Origin: CALVLD01 sp964467585
Lineage (GTDB): Bacteria; Bacillota; Clostridia; Christensenellales; CAG-138
Assembly (NCBI GenBank): GCA_964467585.1
Contig: CAYXRF010000003.1
Coordinates: 62,001-126,000 of the forward strand
DNA: 64,000 nt
Reading direction: 5' to 3'
The notes beneath the pieces are model-generated. The model ran no database searches. It had not been told where the DNA came from and saw only the letters and a list, made by a program, of their open reading frames with translations. Shown here one piece after another: positions 9,297 through 16,860 of this stretch. The position numbers and the translations under genes were made by a program. Each line of letters begins with the position of its first letter. Position 1 is the stretch's first letter.

Positions 9297-10075
9297 GTGA
9301 GGAAGAAAAGCTCGACCGTCTTCGCGCAGAGATTGACCGCATTGATTTGGCAATGCTGAAGCTTTTTTGGGAGCGCATGAGCGTTGCCGACGATATCGGG
9401 GAATACAAGCGTGCGCACCTGCTTGAGATTGAGGACGCGGCGCGGGAGCAAAGCGTTATCACGCGGCGCGTTGACGCCTCTCCCGAAAGGCTGCGTCCGC
9501 TGACGGATGCGTTTATGCGGACTGTGGTTGATTGCTCCAAGCGCGTGCAGATGAGAAGTCTTAACCTCTACCTAATCGGCATGCCCGACTGTGGCAAGAC
9601 GCGCTTTGCAAAAAAAATATCATCTGAAACCGGTCTTATGCTGTTTGACACCGACAAGGTGGTGATGGCGCGCTTCGGCATGACGATTGACGAGCTGTTT
9701 CAAAAAACCGATGAGGATACCTTCCGCGACGCCGAGACTCAGGCGCTGCTTTTTGCGGCGCGGCAAGGCTCCGCAATAGTTGCAACGGGCGGCGGCGCCA
9801 TACTTCGGCAGCGCAACATTGAGATAATGCGCGGCAGCGGACTGACCGTTTTTCTTGACCGTCGGCTTGAAAATCTGCTTAACCAAAAAACCGTAAACCG
9901 TCCGCTTTTGCGTGAGGGCGGCGATGCTATGATTTCATGTAATATCACACGCATATACAACGAACGTCATGACGCGTATGCCGCCGCCGCCGATATTTCA
10001 ATCGACCCGGACGCTCCCGATGCTGTTAAAGCAATAATCGAGTTTTATACGCAAAAAACCTCAGGCATGAATTGA
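9293..10075 (+). CDS. Fused chorismate mutase-shikimate kinase
   Basis: A 260-residue bifunctional protein. Residues 1-85 form an AroQ-type chorismate mutase helix bundle (LRAEIDRID, the ERM..ADDIGEYK segment, then a helix ending near residue 85). Residues 90-260 form a shikimate kinase with P-loop GMPDCGKTR, the DTD shikimate/Mg site, the GGGA loop and the RPLL lid. The first domain would turn chorismate to prephenate and the second phosphorylate shikimate, so one protein acts both above and below aroA and aroC. It is coupled to aroC by an ATGA overlap. The terminator of the convergent gene overlaps its 3' end. Confidence 0.93.
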   Translation: MSEEEKLDRLRAEIDRIDLAMLKLFWERMSVADDIGEYKRAHLLEIEDAAREQSVITRRVDASPERLRPLTDAFMRTVVDCSKRVQMRSLNLYLIGMPDCGKTRFAKKISSETGLMLFDTDKVVMARFGMTIDELFQKTDEDTFRDAETQALLFAARQGSAIVATGGGAILRQRNIEIMRGSGLTVFLDRRLENLLNQKTVNRPLLREGGDAMISCNITRIYNERHDAYAAAADISIDPDAPDAVKAIIEFYTQKTSGMN

Positions 10076-10088
10076 ACCGTCCTGAGGT
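10053..10088 (-). terminator. Intrinsic terminator of the XRE-membrane gene
   Basis: An 8-bp stem (10058-10065 with 10081-10088) is followed on the minus strand by six T residues (10053-10058). It sits inside the last codons of the convergent chorismate mutase-shikimate kinase gene and may also slow the opposing transcript. Confidence 0.75.
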
Positions 10089-10129
10089 CTATAAAATGTA
10101 TCTCTCCTGATATGGCTTTGATAAACGTA

Positions 10130-11521
10130 TCAGTCCGTATCCGTATCCGTATCCGCGTCCGCGCCCTTGCGCACGGATTTTACTATCGCGCTGAGTATCC
10201 ACCTAAGCACGGGTATCAACAGGAATATAACCCAGCCCGGATGCCACCAGCCGTACATGATCCCCGCGAACAGATACAGACCCACAATAAGCACCTCCCA
10301 AGGGAATGCCGTAAGCGCCTTTACTCCGCGATGCTTTTTTATAGATTCTATTACAGAATAGTAAAGGGGGATTGTAAAATACAAAAGACATCCCATGCTC
10401 CAGCCCGCCTTGCCCAGCACAAAGCCCAGCACAAAGTAAACGGCTGTAACAAATATGGGATACCAGCCCTTTGCCAATACCTCAACAAGGCTTTTGCGGA
10501 ATATTGCTGAAATTATAAAGTAGACGGGTATCGCAAGCAGCATCAGCCATGTTGGACTCCATATCCTCCAGATAAAGCCTATCGCAACATACGCTCCGCC
10601 AATTATCACGGGAACAATCACGTCAAACGGCGATACTCCGCCCCGCCTTATCGCCCTTACCAGCGGATAATACACGGGTATTGTCAAAAACAGCAGCCAC
10701 GCGGGATGCCACCAGCCGCCAATAAAGCCAAGCAGCAGAAATGCGGCAGTTATTATCGCAACAAACGGAAATCCGCTCATTGCATCGCTTTTGTTGAAGC
10801 TCACGCTGTCGCCCCAGTCCGCTTTGTGTATGTGTTTAGGCTCCTTTTCGGAGGTGACAACCACCTTTTTGCCCCTGTCGTTGATTATCAGAGTTTGCCA
10901 TCTGTTGCGCTTTTCATCATATTTTTTGCGGACATATCTGCGGCGCCCATCGCGCACATCGTTATATTCGCAGAAGCGCTCCTCACCGTTTTCGGTGAAA
11001 TAGACGCCGCTTTCGTCTGCGCGAACGTTCTTTATTGTATCGCCATCGCCCGAACCGTCCTCATCAACATCAACCCCACCATGGTCAACATTGACCCTTG
11101 ACGCGCCATCGTTAACATGTATGCCGTCCCAGCCGATGTGAACCGTCTCACCATCCTCGGACTCCACATGGATACCCTTTGCACCGATATACACGCTGTC
11201 GCCGCCCTTGCCGAAGCGCACGCCGCCATCCTCCGCATGAACCCCCGCGTCATCGGCTGATTCTTGGGCATTTTGCTGCGATTCGGAGGCTTGCTCCGGC
11301 TCCGGCTGCGGAATTTCTTCATCCGTGGCAAGCAGAGAGTCAAGCGACACACCGTACAGACGTGAGAGCATTATGAGGTTGTCGGTATCCGGTGAGGACT
11401 CGGCACGTTCCCATTTGCTGACAGCCTGCCGCGATATGCCGAGCCTTGCGGCAAGCTCCTCCTGTGAGTAGCCATATTGCTTTCTCAGCTGAACCAGTCT
11501 GTTTGCAATCTCGATGTTCAT
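10130..11521 (-). CDS. Membrane-anchored XRE-family regulator
   Basis: A 463-residue protein with an N-terminal Cro/CI helix-turn-helix (residues 5-60; YSQEELAARLGISRQAVSKW), a Glu/Pro-rich linker, a middle region of short beta repeats (VYIGAKGIHV, VHIGWDGIHV, VNVDHGGVDV), then about eight hydrophobic segments containing repeated GWWHP/WSPTW motifs, and an Asp-rich tail. The tail is coded by a TCCGTA hexanucleotide run near 10135-10165. The architecture implies a transcription factor held at the membrane, sensing an envelope signal. ATG follows a GGGGTG site. Its target genes are unknown; autoregulation is a common pattern in this family. Confidence 0.8.
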   Translation of the reverse strand: MNIEIANRLVQLRKQYGYSQEELAARLGISRQAVSKWERAESSPDTDNLIMLSRLYGVSLDSLLATDEEIPQPEPEQASESQQNAQESADDAGVHAEDGGVRFGKGGDSVYIGAKGIHVESEDGETVHIGWDGIHVNDGASRVNVDHGGVDVDEDGSGDGDTIKNVRADESGVYFTENGEERFCEYNDVRDGRRRYVRKKYDEKRNRWQTLIINDRGKKVVVTSEKEPKHIHKADWGDSVSFNKSDAMSGFPFVAIITAAFLLLGFIGGWWHPAWLLFLTIPVYYPLVRAIRRGGVSPFDVIVPVIIGGAYVAIGFIWRIWSPTWLMLLAIPVYFIISAIFRKSLVEVLAKGWYPIFVTAVYFVLGFVLGKAGWSMGCLLYFTIPLYYSVIESIKKHRGVKALTAFPWEVLIVGLYLFAGIMYGWWHPGWVIFLLIPVLRWILSAIVKSVRKGADADTDTDTD

Positions 11522-11696
11522 AAAATCACCCCTTCAAAGCTTTTGCGCCGAACGTCTTAAACCATTTGTCCGCCGCTTGATTACGGTTAAAGGATAACCT
11601 GTTTTTGGTCGGTTGCGCCAGCAAGTCTGCTTTTCAATTTTGATAAAAAAGCGATTTTTGCCCGCAACCTTTGGTTGCATTTTGGTAAAAAGAGGC

Positions 11697-12362
11697 TTAT
11701 TTAAGCCAATTATCAGCATTGAACAGCTCTTTTTGAACCTCCTCGAACGCTTGTGCCAGCGGACGCCCATCGCACAGCGCATGGCTGACCGTTATGTTAA
11801 GTGTGAGCAAAAACCTTCCGTCCTCCTCCGCATATTTGCCCCAGCACACGCGTGGGACGCTTTGCGACCGCTTATCGTCCGGTATTGGATGCGTCATTGC
11901 AGAAAAATCTGCCCACGGCATACAGGTCATGTAAAACTCGTCCCACTTGTCCGCCGGGTTATATGTGGGATCGTTCAGCACATTGTCAACCGCATTGCCC
12001 GTTTTGGCGGAACTTATCGCAGCAGTTGCCGTTTTGTAAAAGTCGCTGAAGCATTGTCTGTCCTCATGGCGCACGTTGGCAAACCCTTCATCTGTGGCAA
12101 TGGTATATGAAGGGTCAATGTTGTCAAATATTACAGGAACATCGTCAACAATGCGCATCCGAAGCTCCTCAACACGGTTAAGTCCGCGATTGACGGCGTA
12201 AATCATGCAGATATAGAACGAAAGCGACAGCTCCTTTGAAAGCTTAAGCGCTTTGGTTACGTCCATCCGAACGTTCATTCCATAGCATGGATTTGAAAAC
12301 GATGAAAACCACGCAAAGCTGTCCCTGCGCCGTTTCATATCAACTATGGTGTATTTTGCCAT
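11697..12362 (-). CDS. Chloramphenicol acetyltransferase-like protein
   Basis: A 221-residue member of the type A CAT family, close to the usual ~215. It shows the catalytic HxxxDG motif as HALCDG near residue 190 and the conserved early FSSFSNPCYG region. By family knowledge it transfers acetyl from acetyl-CoA to a hydroxyl; many chromosomal homologues do not act on chloramphenicol, so resistance should not be assumed. ATG follows GGAGG at 5-nt spacing, and the gene lies 21 bp downstream of the HExxH gene, indicating co-transcription. Confidence 0.85.
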   Translation of the reverse strand: MAKYTIVDMKRRRDSFAWFSSFSNPCYGMNVRMDVTKALKLSKELSLSFYICMIYAVNRGLNRVEELRMRIVDDVPVIFDNIDPSYTIATDEGFANVRHEDRQCFSDFYKTATAAISSAKTGNAVDNVLNDPTYNPADKWDEFYMTCMPWADFSAMTHPIPDDKRSQSVPRVCWGKYAEEDGRFLLTLNITVSHALCDGRPLAQAFEEVQKELFNADNWLK

Positions 12363-12383
12363 ATGCCCCTCCGCGTGCGATTA

Positions 12384-13484
12384 TCAGCTCAATCTATATA
12401 TGGAAGAAACTCCGCCGCTTTCGTCAAGGCAAATCAGAAAATCTCCCATAAGTGTGACGTCGCTTTGCTCTCCCTCAATATGATACATTACAAAAAAGCT
12501 GCTGTAAAGCCATATCTGTTCCTGCTTTGCAAGCGTTTCGGGCGCGTAGCTGTTGAATGCCGCAAGCGTGATTTTTTTGCCGTCGGCTGCGCGGACAATA
12601 GGCTCCTTCAATATGGCACGGCTGACACGCGCTTCAAGCCCCGCGTTATACTCGTTTAGCGCAAGCTTAACTTCCTCGTCCTCCGAAACGTCTATGTCCT
12701 CATTTGCGTTGGGCGCGTTGTCAAGCAGCATATCCGAAAAGCTGTGTTTTTCGTTGAGCCTTGTGTCAAACCCACCGTTTTTCTTAAGAACCGTAAGCAG
12801 CAGCGCGCCTGTTTCATAAAGCGGCGGGCGCGTGGGGAACAGATTGCCTGCATCCTCAAGCATGGCGGTCATGCGCTTGATTTCCGAGTCATAATATGCG
12901 GGCGCCAGCACCTTCAGCGCGGCAAGCTCCACATAGCGCGCCGCACCCTCGATTGTCTCAACCTTGGCGTCATAATCATATTCATACGGAAAGCATTGCT
13001 TTCTCCAACGCCTGTAACCGCAAAGCTGCGCATATCCCTTGCCAAATGCTTCACACCCGTGCTTGCAGTCGGCGTTACGGCTAAGCTGCAAAAGCAGCTT
13101 GTTTTCTCTGCGCTTTACACTGAAATACAAGCTGCTGTAACGATAGCCCGTCACCGCGCCCGATTCATCGGCAAAGCGGCAGTCTCCCATTTGTTGCTGA
13201 TAGGCGTGGAACATCTCATGCAGCAGCTTTGAAGCAAGTATGTCAAAGTTGATACAGTCCGTCACCTTCCATATGGCGATGTGCTTTCCTTCGTACAGTA
13301 TGGCTGTGTTCGCCATAAATTCGTCTGTCCTTGGAAATCGAATAATTGTGTCATTCTTTTTCATCACGACGTAATCATCATCATACAGGGCAAATGCGTA
13401 AAGCCTGAAGCCCTCCCAAATTTCACCGATGTTGAGCTTTGTGAGACGATTGTCAATTTCACGGTGCATAAGTTCAAGCTCCAT
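12384..13484 (-). CDS. Putative HExxH zinc metallopeptidase
   Basis: A 366-residue cytoplasmic protein with no signal peptide and no recognised family name. It contains HEMFHAYQ near residue 90, the HExxH zinc-site pattern, and a downstream VETIEGAARYVE segment near residue 178 that could supply a glutamate as third ligand (gluzincin arrangement). The rest shows no repeats or membrane segments. GGAGG sits 6 nt before the ATG. It is upstream of the CAT-like gene in a two-gene unit and diverges from the redox operon. A peptidase role rests only on the motif. Confidence 0.6.
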   Translation of the reverse strand: MELELMHREIDNRLTKLNIGEIWEGFRLYAFALYDDDYVVMKKNDTIIRFPRTDEFMANTAILYEGKHIAIWKVTDCINFDILASKLLHEMFHAYQQQMGDCRFADESGAVTGYRYSSLYFSVKRRENKLLLQLSRNADCKHGCEAFGKGYAQLCGYRRWRKQCFPYEYDYDAKVETIEGAARYVELAALKVLAPAYYDSEIKRMTAMLEDAGNLFPTRPPLYETGALLLTVLKKNGGFDTRLNEKHSFSDMLLDNAPNANEDIDVSEDEEVKLALNEYNAGLEARVSRAILKEPIVRAADGKKITLAAFNSYAPETLAKQEQIWLYSSFFVMYHIEGEQSDVTLMGDFLICLDESGGVSSIYRLS

Positions 13485-13583
13485 TATACCCTCCGATAGT
13501 TTATTTTCGTCACATTATACCACAGTTGAGATAAAATTCACAGATTGTTTATCATTTCATGGCGTTAAAACCGTATCGCGGGA

Positions 13584-13617
13584 TTGCCATATGTTCAAAG
13601 ATGTGATACAATGTATC
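13584..13617 (+). promoter_or_regulatory. Promoter with palindromic operator candidate for the redox operon
   Basis: TTGCCA (13584-13589), a 17-bp spacer and TACAAT (13607-13612). A perfect odd palindrome, GATACA-A-TGTATC (13605-13617), covers the -10 box, a position suited to a repressor. The predicted start leaves a leader of about 70 nt before the cohesin gene. No obvious second promoter of similar quality was seen within the operon. Confidence 0.6.
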
Positions 13618-13686
13618 GGTGGTACTGTAATGATTTTTCATCTGCGACTTTGCTGCAGTGCTATTTTGTGAAAGGAATGCTTTCCT

Positions 13687-14553
13687 ATGATTAAACGAAT
13701 CACTCCTATATTGCTCGCCATTGTACTTGTGTTCAGCTTTGCGGCGATCCCCGCAAGCGCGTCCTCCGTTAGCTTTAGACTGACAGGTCCCGCTTCGGCA
13801 CACGTTGGCGACACCGTTTCGATAACCCTCAGCGTAAGCGGCACATATGCGGCGCACCTTTTGCGTTGTGAAATATACTTTGACACACGTTCATTTGAGT
13901 ATGTTGACATGCATTACGGCGATGCGCTTTCGCAGGCAATATTGACGCAATGCGACATTTCAATGTCCGGTGAGTTTGTAAGCTTTGGCGTTATGATGCC
14001 GATTAACGCGCTCACCGCTGAAGGCGATTTTTTGACGATGAACTTTAGGGTGCTTTCCACCTGCGATTCCGCCGGAGAATTTTCTGTTGAGGTTCCTGAG
14101 TTTGGCTATATGCCCGTTGGAGAGATGAACGCCACGCCCATAACTGACTTCAGCTGCACAGGCGTTACGGTAAGCCTTTTTGGCGGTGTTGGCGGCGGCG
14201 ATGCGCCCAAGAATACAATCGCGCCTGTTGACGGCACACCCAATCCCAACGGCACTCCCGATCCAAACCAACCTGTTACCGACGGCACGCCCGATCCCAA
14301 CGCAACGCCCGATCCCAACGCAACGGTCGATCCCAACGCAACGGTCGATCCCAACGCAACGGTCGATCCCAACGCAACGGTCGATCCCAACGCAACGGCA
14401 AATCCCAACGCAACGGCAGATCCCAATGCGCCTTCAACTGAGGACAAGGGTGGTTTGAGCGCGATTGACATTGTGCTGATTGTGTGCGCATGCGCAATTG
14501 CTGTCGTTGTTGTTATATTTGTGTTCATAAGAAAAGCCAAAAGCGAGCGCTGA
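13687..14553 (+). CDS. Membrane-anchored cohesin-like protein
   Basis: A 288-residue surface protein, first gene of the redox operon. A signal peptide (residues 1-26) is followed by a cohesin-like beta domain (about 28-170): VGDTVSITLSVSG, a YFDTRSFEYV strand and GDFLTMNFRV match the cohesin pattern for binding dockerins. The domain has four cysteines (LRCEI, LTQCD, STCDS, FSCTG), unusual for cohesins. A linker of DPNAT(V/P/A) hexapeptide repeats (about 200-250) leads to one transmembrane helix and a short basic tail, so the domain is displayed outside. An AAAGGAA site precedes the ATG. Two downstream proteins end in dockerins and are its likely partners. Confidence 0.8.
   Translation: MIKRITPILLAIVLVFSFAAIPASASSVSFRLTGPASAHVGDTVSITLSVSGTYAAHLLRCEIYFDTRSFEYVDMHYGDALSQAILTQCDISMSGEFVSFGVMMPINALTAEGDFLTMNFRVLSTCDSAGEFSVEVPEFGYMPVGEMNATPITDFSCTGVTVSLFGGVGGGDAPKNTIAPVDGTPNPNGTPDPNQPVTDGTPDPNATPDPNATVDPNATVDPNATVDPNATVDPNATANPNATADPNAPSTEDKGGLSAIDIVLIVCACAIAVVVVIFVFIRKAKSER
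14292..14429 (+). repeat. 18-bp tandem repeat coding the cohesin linker
   Basis: About eight copies of an 18-bp unit (GATCCCAACGCAACGGTC and close variants) encode the DPNATV linker. Central copies are almost identical, so copy number could change by slippage and alter how far the cohesin stands from the membrane. Confidence 0.85.
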
Positions 14554-14603
14554 TTTTTGATGACGCGTCGCTTAAAAAGAAAGTTTTGAGAGGAGCTGCT
14601 TTT

Positions 14604-15380
14604 GTGAAAAGACATATATTGATCGCCATAGTCGCCGTAATCGTGGTGCTTGCGGTCTGCGTTGTCAGCTTTGCGGATGAAAAACCTCCCGTCGGAGAAA
14701 GCGTTGCAGCTTTTTCATCCGAGCTGCTTGACGGCACTGCCATTGACGGTTCAATCTTTTCGGCTTACACCGTGTCTGTTGTTAATCTTTGGGCAACGTG
14801 GTGCGGTCCTTGTCTGGGCGAGCTTCCCTATCTTCAAAGCTGTTATGCCGCAAACGGAAGCAACGCGGGCGCCGTGGGCATATACGGGCTTCTGCTTGAG
14901 GGAGAATCCGCCTCCGACGCTTCGGCAATATTTGCCTCCGGCGGGTATGCCTATCCGTGCTTTACGGAGGATTCTGTATGGACGGCGATAACCAATCTGA
15001 GTCCATATGTTCCTCAGACATTTTTGATTGATTCAAACGGAGTTGTGCTTGAGCGTGAGGTTGGCAGCTATTCATCCGCAGACGAGCTTCAGGCACGAAT
15101 TGACCATTGGTTAGATAAGCTTGGCGGCGCGCCCTCCCCCACGGGCGGCGAGCTGCCCGTTGTTACAGTCCGTCCCTCCCAAGGGGCAACATTGCCCACA
15201 GACCTTGCAACGGTATCTCCCGCATACCCCTCCGAGCTTGTGATAAAGCCCAACGATACCGAAGCCGATGATGAAGGTCTGCGCCGTTCAGAGGTGATTT
15301 TCACCGTTGTGTGCGTTGCGGTTGCTATCGGAGCGGCAACGGGCATAATTGTGCTCTGCGTATCCAAAAAGAAGAAGTGA
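14604..15380 (+). CDS. TlpA-like thioredoxin with membrane segment at each end
   Basis: A 258-residue thioredoxin-fold protein. An N-terminal hydrophobic segment (residues 4-23) may be a signal peptide or an anchor; the TlpA/ResA domain follows with WATWCGPC at 64-70 and the cis-Pro loop YVPQT. A Pro/Thr-rich stretch leads to a C-terminal transmembrane helix (about 231-252) and KKKK. Two more cysteines (C80, C119) also occur in the next protein. The GTG at 14604 is chosen because AGGAG lies 8 nt upstream and a hydrophobic leader begins there. Likely role: extracytoplasmic thiol-disulfide exchange at the membrane surface. Confidence 0.87.
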   Translation: MKRHILIAIVAVIVVLAVCVVSFADEKPPVGESVAAFSSELLDGTAIDGSIFSAYTVSVVNLWATWCGPCLGELPYLQSCYAANGSNAGAVGIYGLLLEGESASDASAIFASGGYAYPCFTEDSVWTAITNLSPYVPQTFLIDSNGVVLEREVGSYSSADELQARIDHWLDKLGGAPSPTGGELPVVTVRPSQGATLPTDLATVSPAYPSELVIKPNDTEADDEGLRRSEVIFTVVCVAVAIGAATGIIVLCVSKKKK

Positions 15381-15516
15381 TCTCCTGCCGTCCGTGCGCG
15401 GACAAAGCAGCTCATTCCTCAAAATGCGTATGCCAAATTGGGGATTGTTGCAATCCATAACGGACGTTTCGGAACGGACGTCCGCAAACTATATGGAAAC
15501 TTCAGGAGGAGAACTC

Positions 15517-16806
15517 ATGAAAAGGTTAGTTTCACTTGTTGTCGCTGTGCTGATGGTATGTTCGCTGACGTCCATCTGCGCATCCGCCGACACCCGCGCC
15601 CAGGTTGGCACAGACGTAAGCGGCTTTACGGGAACGCTGCTTGACGGAACGGCTGTTGACGGCTCGATATTTTCGGGGCATGTCATCAACGTTGTGAACT
15701 ATTGGGCAACGTGGTGCAGCCCCTGCACAACTGAAATGCCTTATTTTCAGGCGTGCTACACTGCCAACGGCTCTAATACAGGCGATGTAGGCATTTTCGG
15801 TATGCTGCTGAGGGACAGCAGCAGCACTGTTGCCGGCGCAACCTCTTTGATGGCTTCAAACGGTTGGACATACCCATGCTTTGTGTCAACAAGCGTTTGG
15901 AGCACCGTCACCAGTCAGTATGGCTATATCCCACAGACCTACTTTGTTGACAGCAACGGCATAATTGTTGAGTTTGAGGGTGGCTCTTACTCATCTCAGG
16001 CGGAGCTTCAGGCACGCATCGATTATTGGATTAACCAGCTTACACTGCCCGATTATACAGTCACGTTTGTTGACGGCGTTGACGGCAGCACGCTCAAGAC
16101 CGAGGTTGTAAAGCAGGGCAGCAGCGCAACCGCGCCCACTCCCCCCACGCATACCGGCTATCGCTTTGACGCGTGGAGCGGCAGCTACACAAACGTTCAG
16201 TCCAATATCACAATCACCGCAAACTATATCCGTCAATATAACGTCACATTTGTGGACGGGCTTGACGGCACAACGATAATCACCGTCACGGTTGACTCAG
16301 GCGGCAGCACATCCCTGCCCACCGCCCCCACTCACGAGGGCTACCGCTTCAAAAACTGGACGGGCGGAGACTACACAAACGTTACAAGCGATATCACCGT
16401 AACCGCAAACTACATACGTCAATGGACTGTTACATTTGTTGACGGTGTTGACGGCACGGTGCTACTTACCAAAACCGTTGACGAGGGCGGCACGGTCGTC
16501 CCGCCGACAGCTCCCGAGCATGAGGGCTACACATTCACCGGATGGAGCGGAACCTATGTCAGCGTAATGGCGGATTCCACCGTCACCGCCGTGTATGAAG
16601 CGAACGCGCCCGCGGTGCTGATTGGCGATGTTAACGGCGATGGTATTGTATCCTTCTCCGACATAAGCACACTGTATGCTGCGCTTACAAGCGACACGCC
16701 TCTTTCTGAAGAGTGCGCTCTTGCCGCCGATTATAACGGCGATGGGACTGTTAACTTTGGCGACGTCGCGCAGTTGTACAACGCTCTGATGTCGGCCGCC
16801 CAATAA
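15517..16806 (+). CDS. Secreted TlpA-like thioredoxin with three surface repeats and a dockerin
   Basis: A 429-residue exported protein in four parts: signal peptide (1-24), TlpA-like thioredoxin with active site CSPC at 67-70 and cis-Pro IPQT, three Listeria-Bacteroides (Flg_new/InlB B-type) repeats at about 180-237, 241-298 and 303-361 (each starting VTFVDG and ending TANY/TAVY), and a type I dockerin at 369-426. The dockerin has two perfect calcium loops, DVNGDGIVSFSD and DYNGDGTVNFGD. No membrane anchor follows, so the dockerin is the expected attachment, most simply to the cohesin encoded two genes upstream. GGAGGA precedes the ATG. An enzyme this small with dockerin and thioredoxin together is unusual. 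Confidence 0.88.
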   Translation: MKRLVSLVVAVLMVCSLTSICASADTRAQVGTDVSGFTGTLLDGTAVDGSIFSGHVINVVNYWATWCSPCTTEMPYFQACYTANGSNTGDVGIFGMLLRDSSSTVAGATSLMASNGWTYPCFVSTSVWSTVTSQYGYIPQTYFVDSNGIIVEFEGGSYSSQAELQARIDYWINQLTLPDYTVTFVDGVDGSTLKTEVVKQGSSATAPTPPTHTGYRFDAWSGSYTNVQSNITITANYIRQYNVTFVDGLDGTTIITVTVDSGGSTSLPTAPTHEGYRFKNWTGGDYTNVTSDITVTANYIRQWTVTFVDGVDGTVLLTKTVDEGGTVVPPTAPEHEGYTFTGWSGTYVSVMADSTVTAVYEANAPAVLIGDVNGDGIVSFSDISTLYAALTSDTPLSEECALAADYNGDGTVNFGDVAQLYNALMSAAQ

Positions 16807-16860
16807 TGTCCCAATAATTCTGCGCGTTGACAATATCAACAATATTTAAGGAGGCGAACC

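Noticed and set aside
11697..12362. Chloramphenicol resistance gene
   Set aside because: The catalytic motif is present, but chromosomal CAT-like proteins often have other substrates and no mobile context is seen.
14292..14429. CRISPR-like spacing of repeated 18-mers
   Set aside because: The units are contiguous, in frame and encode a protein linker; no spacers or cas genes.
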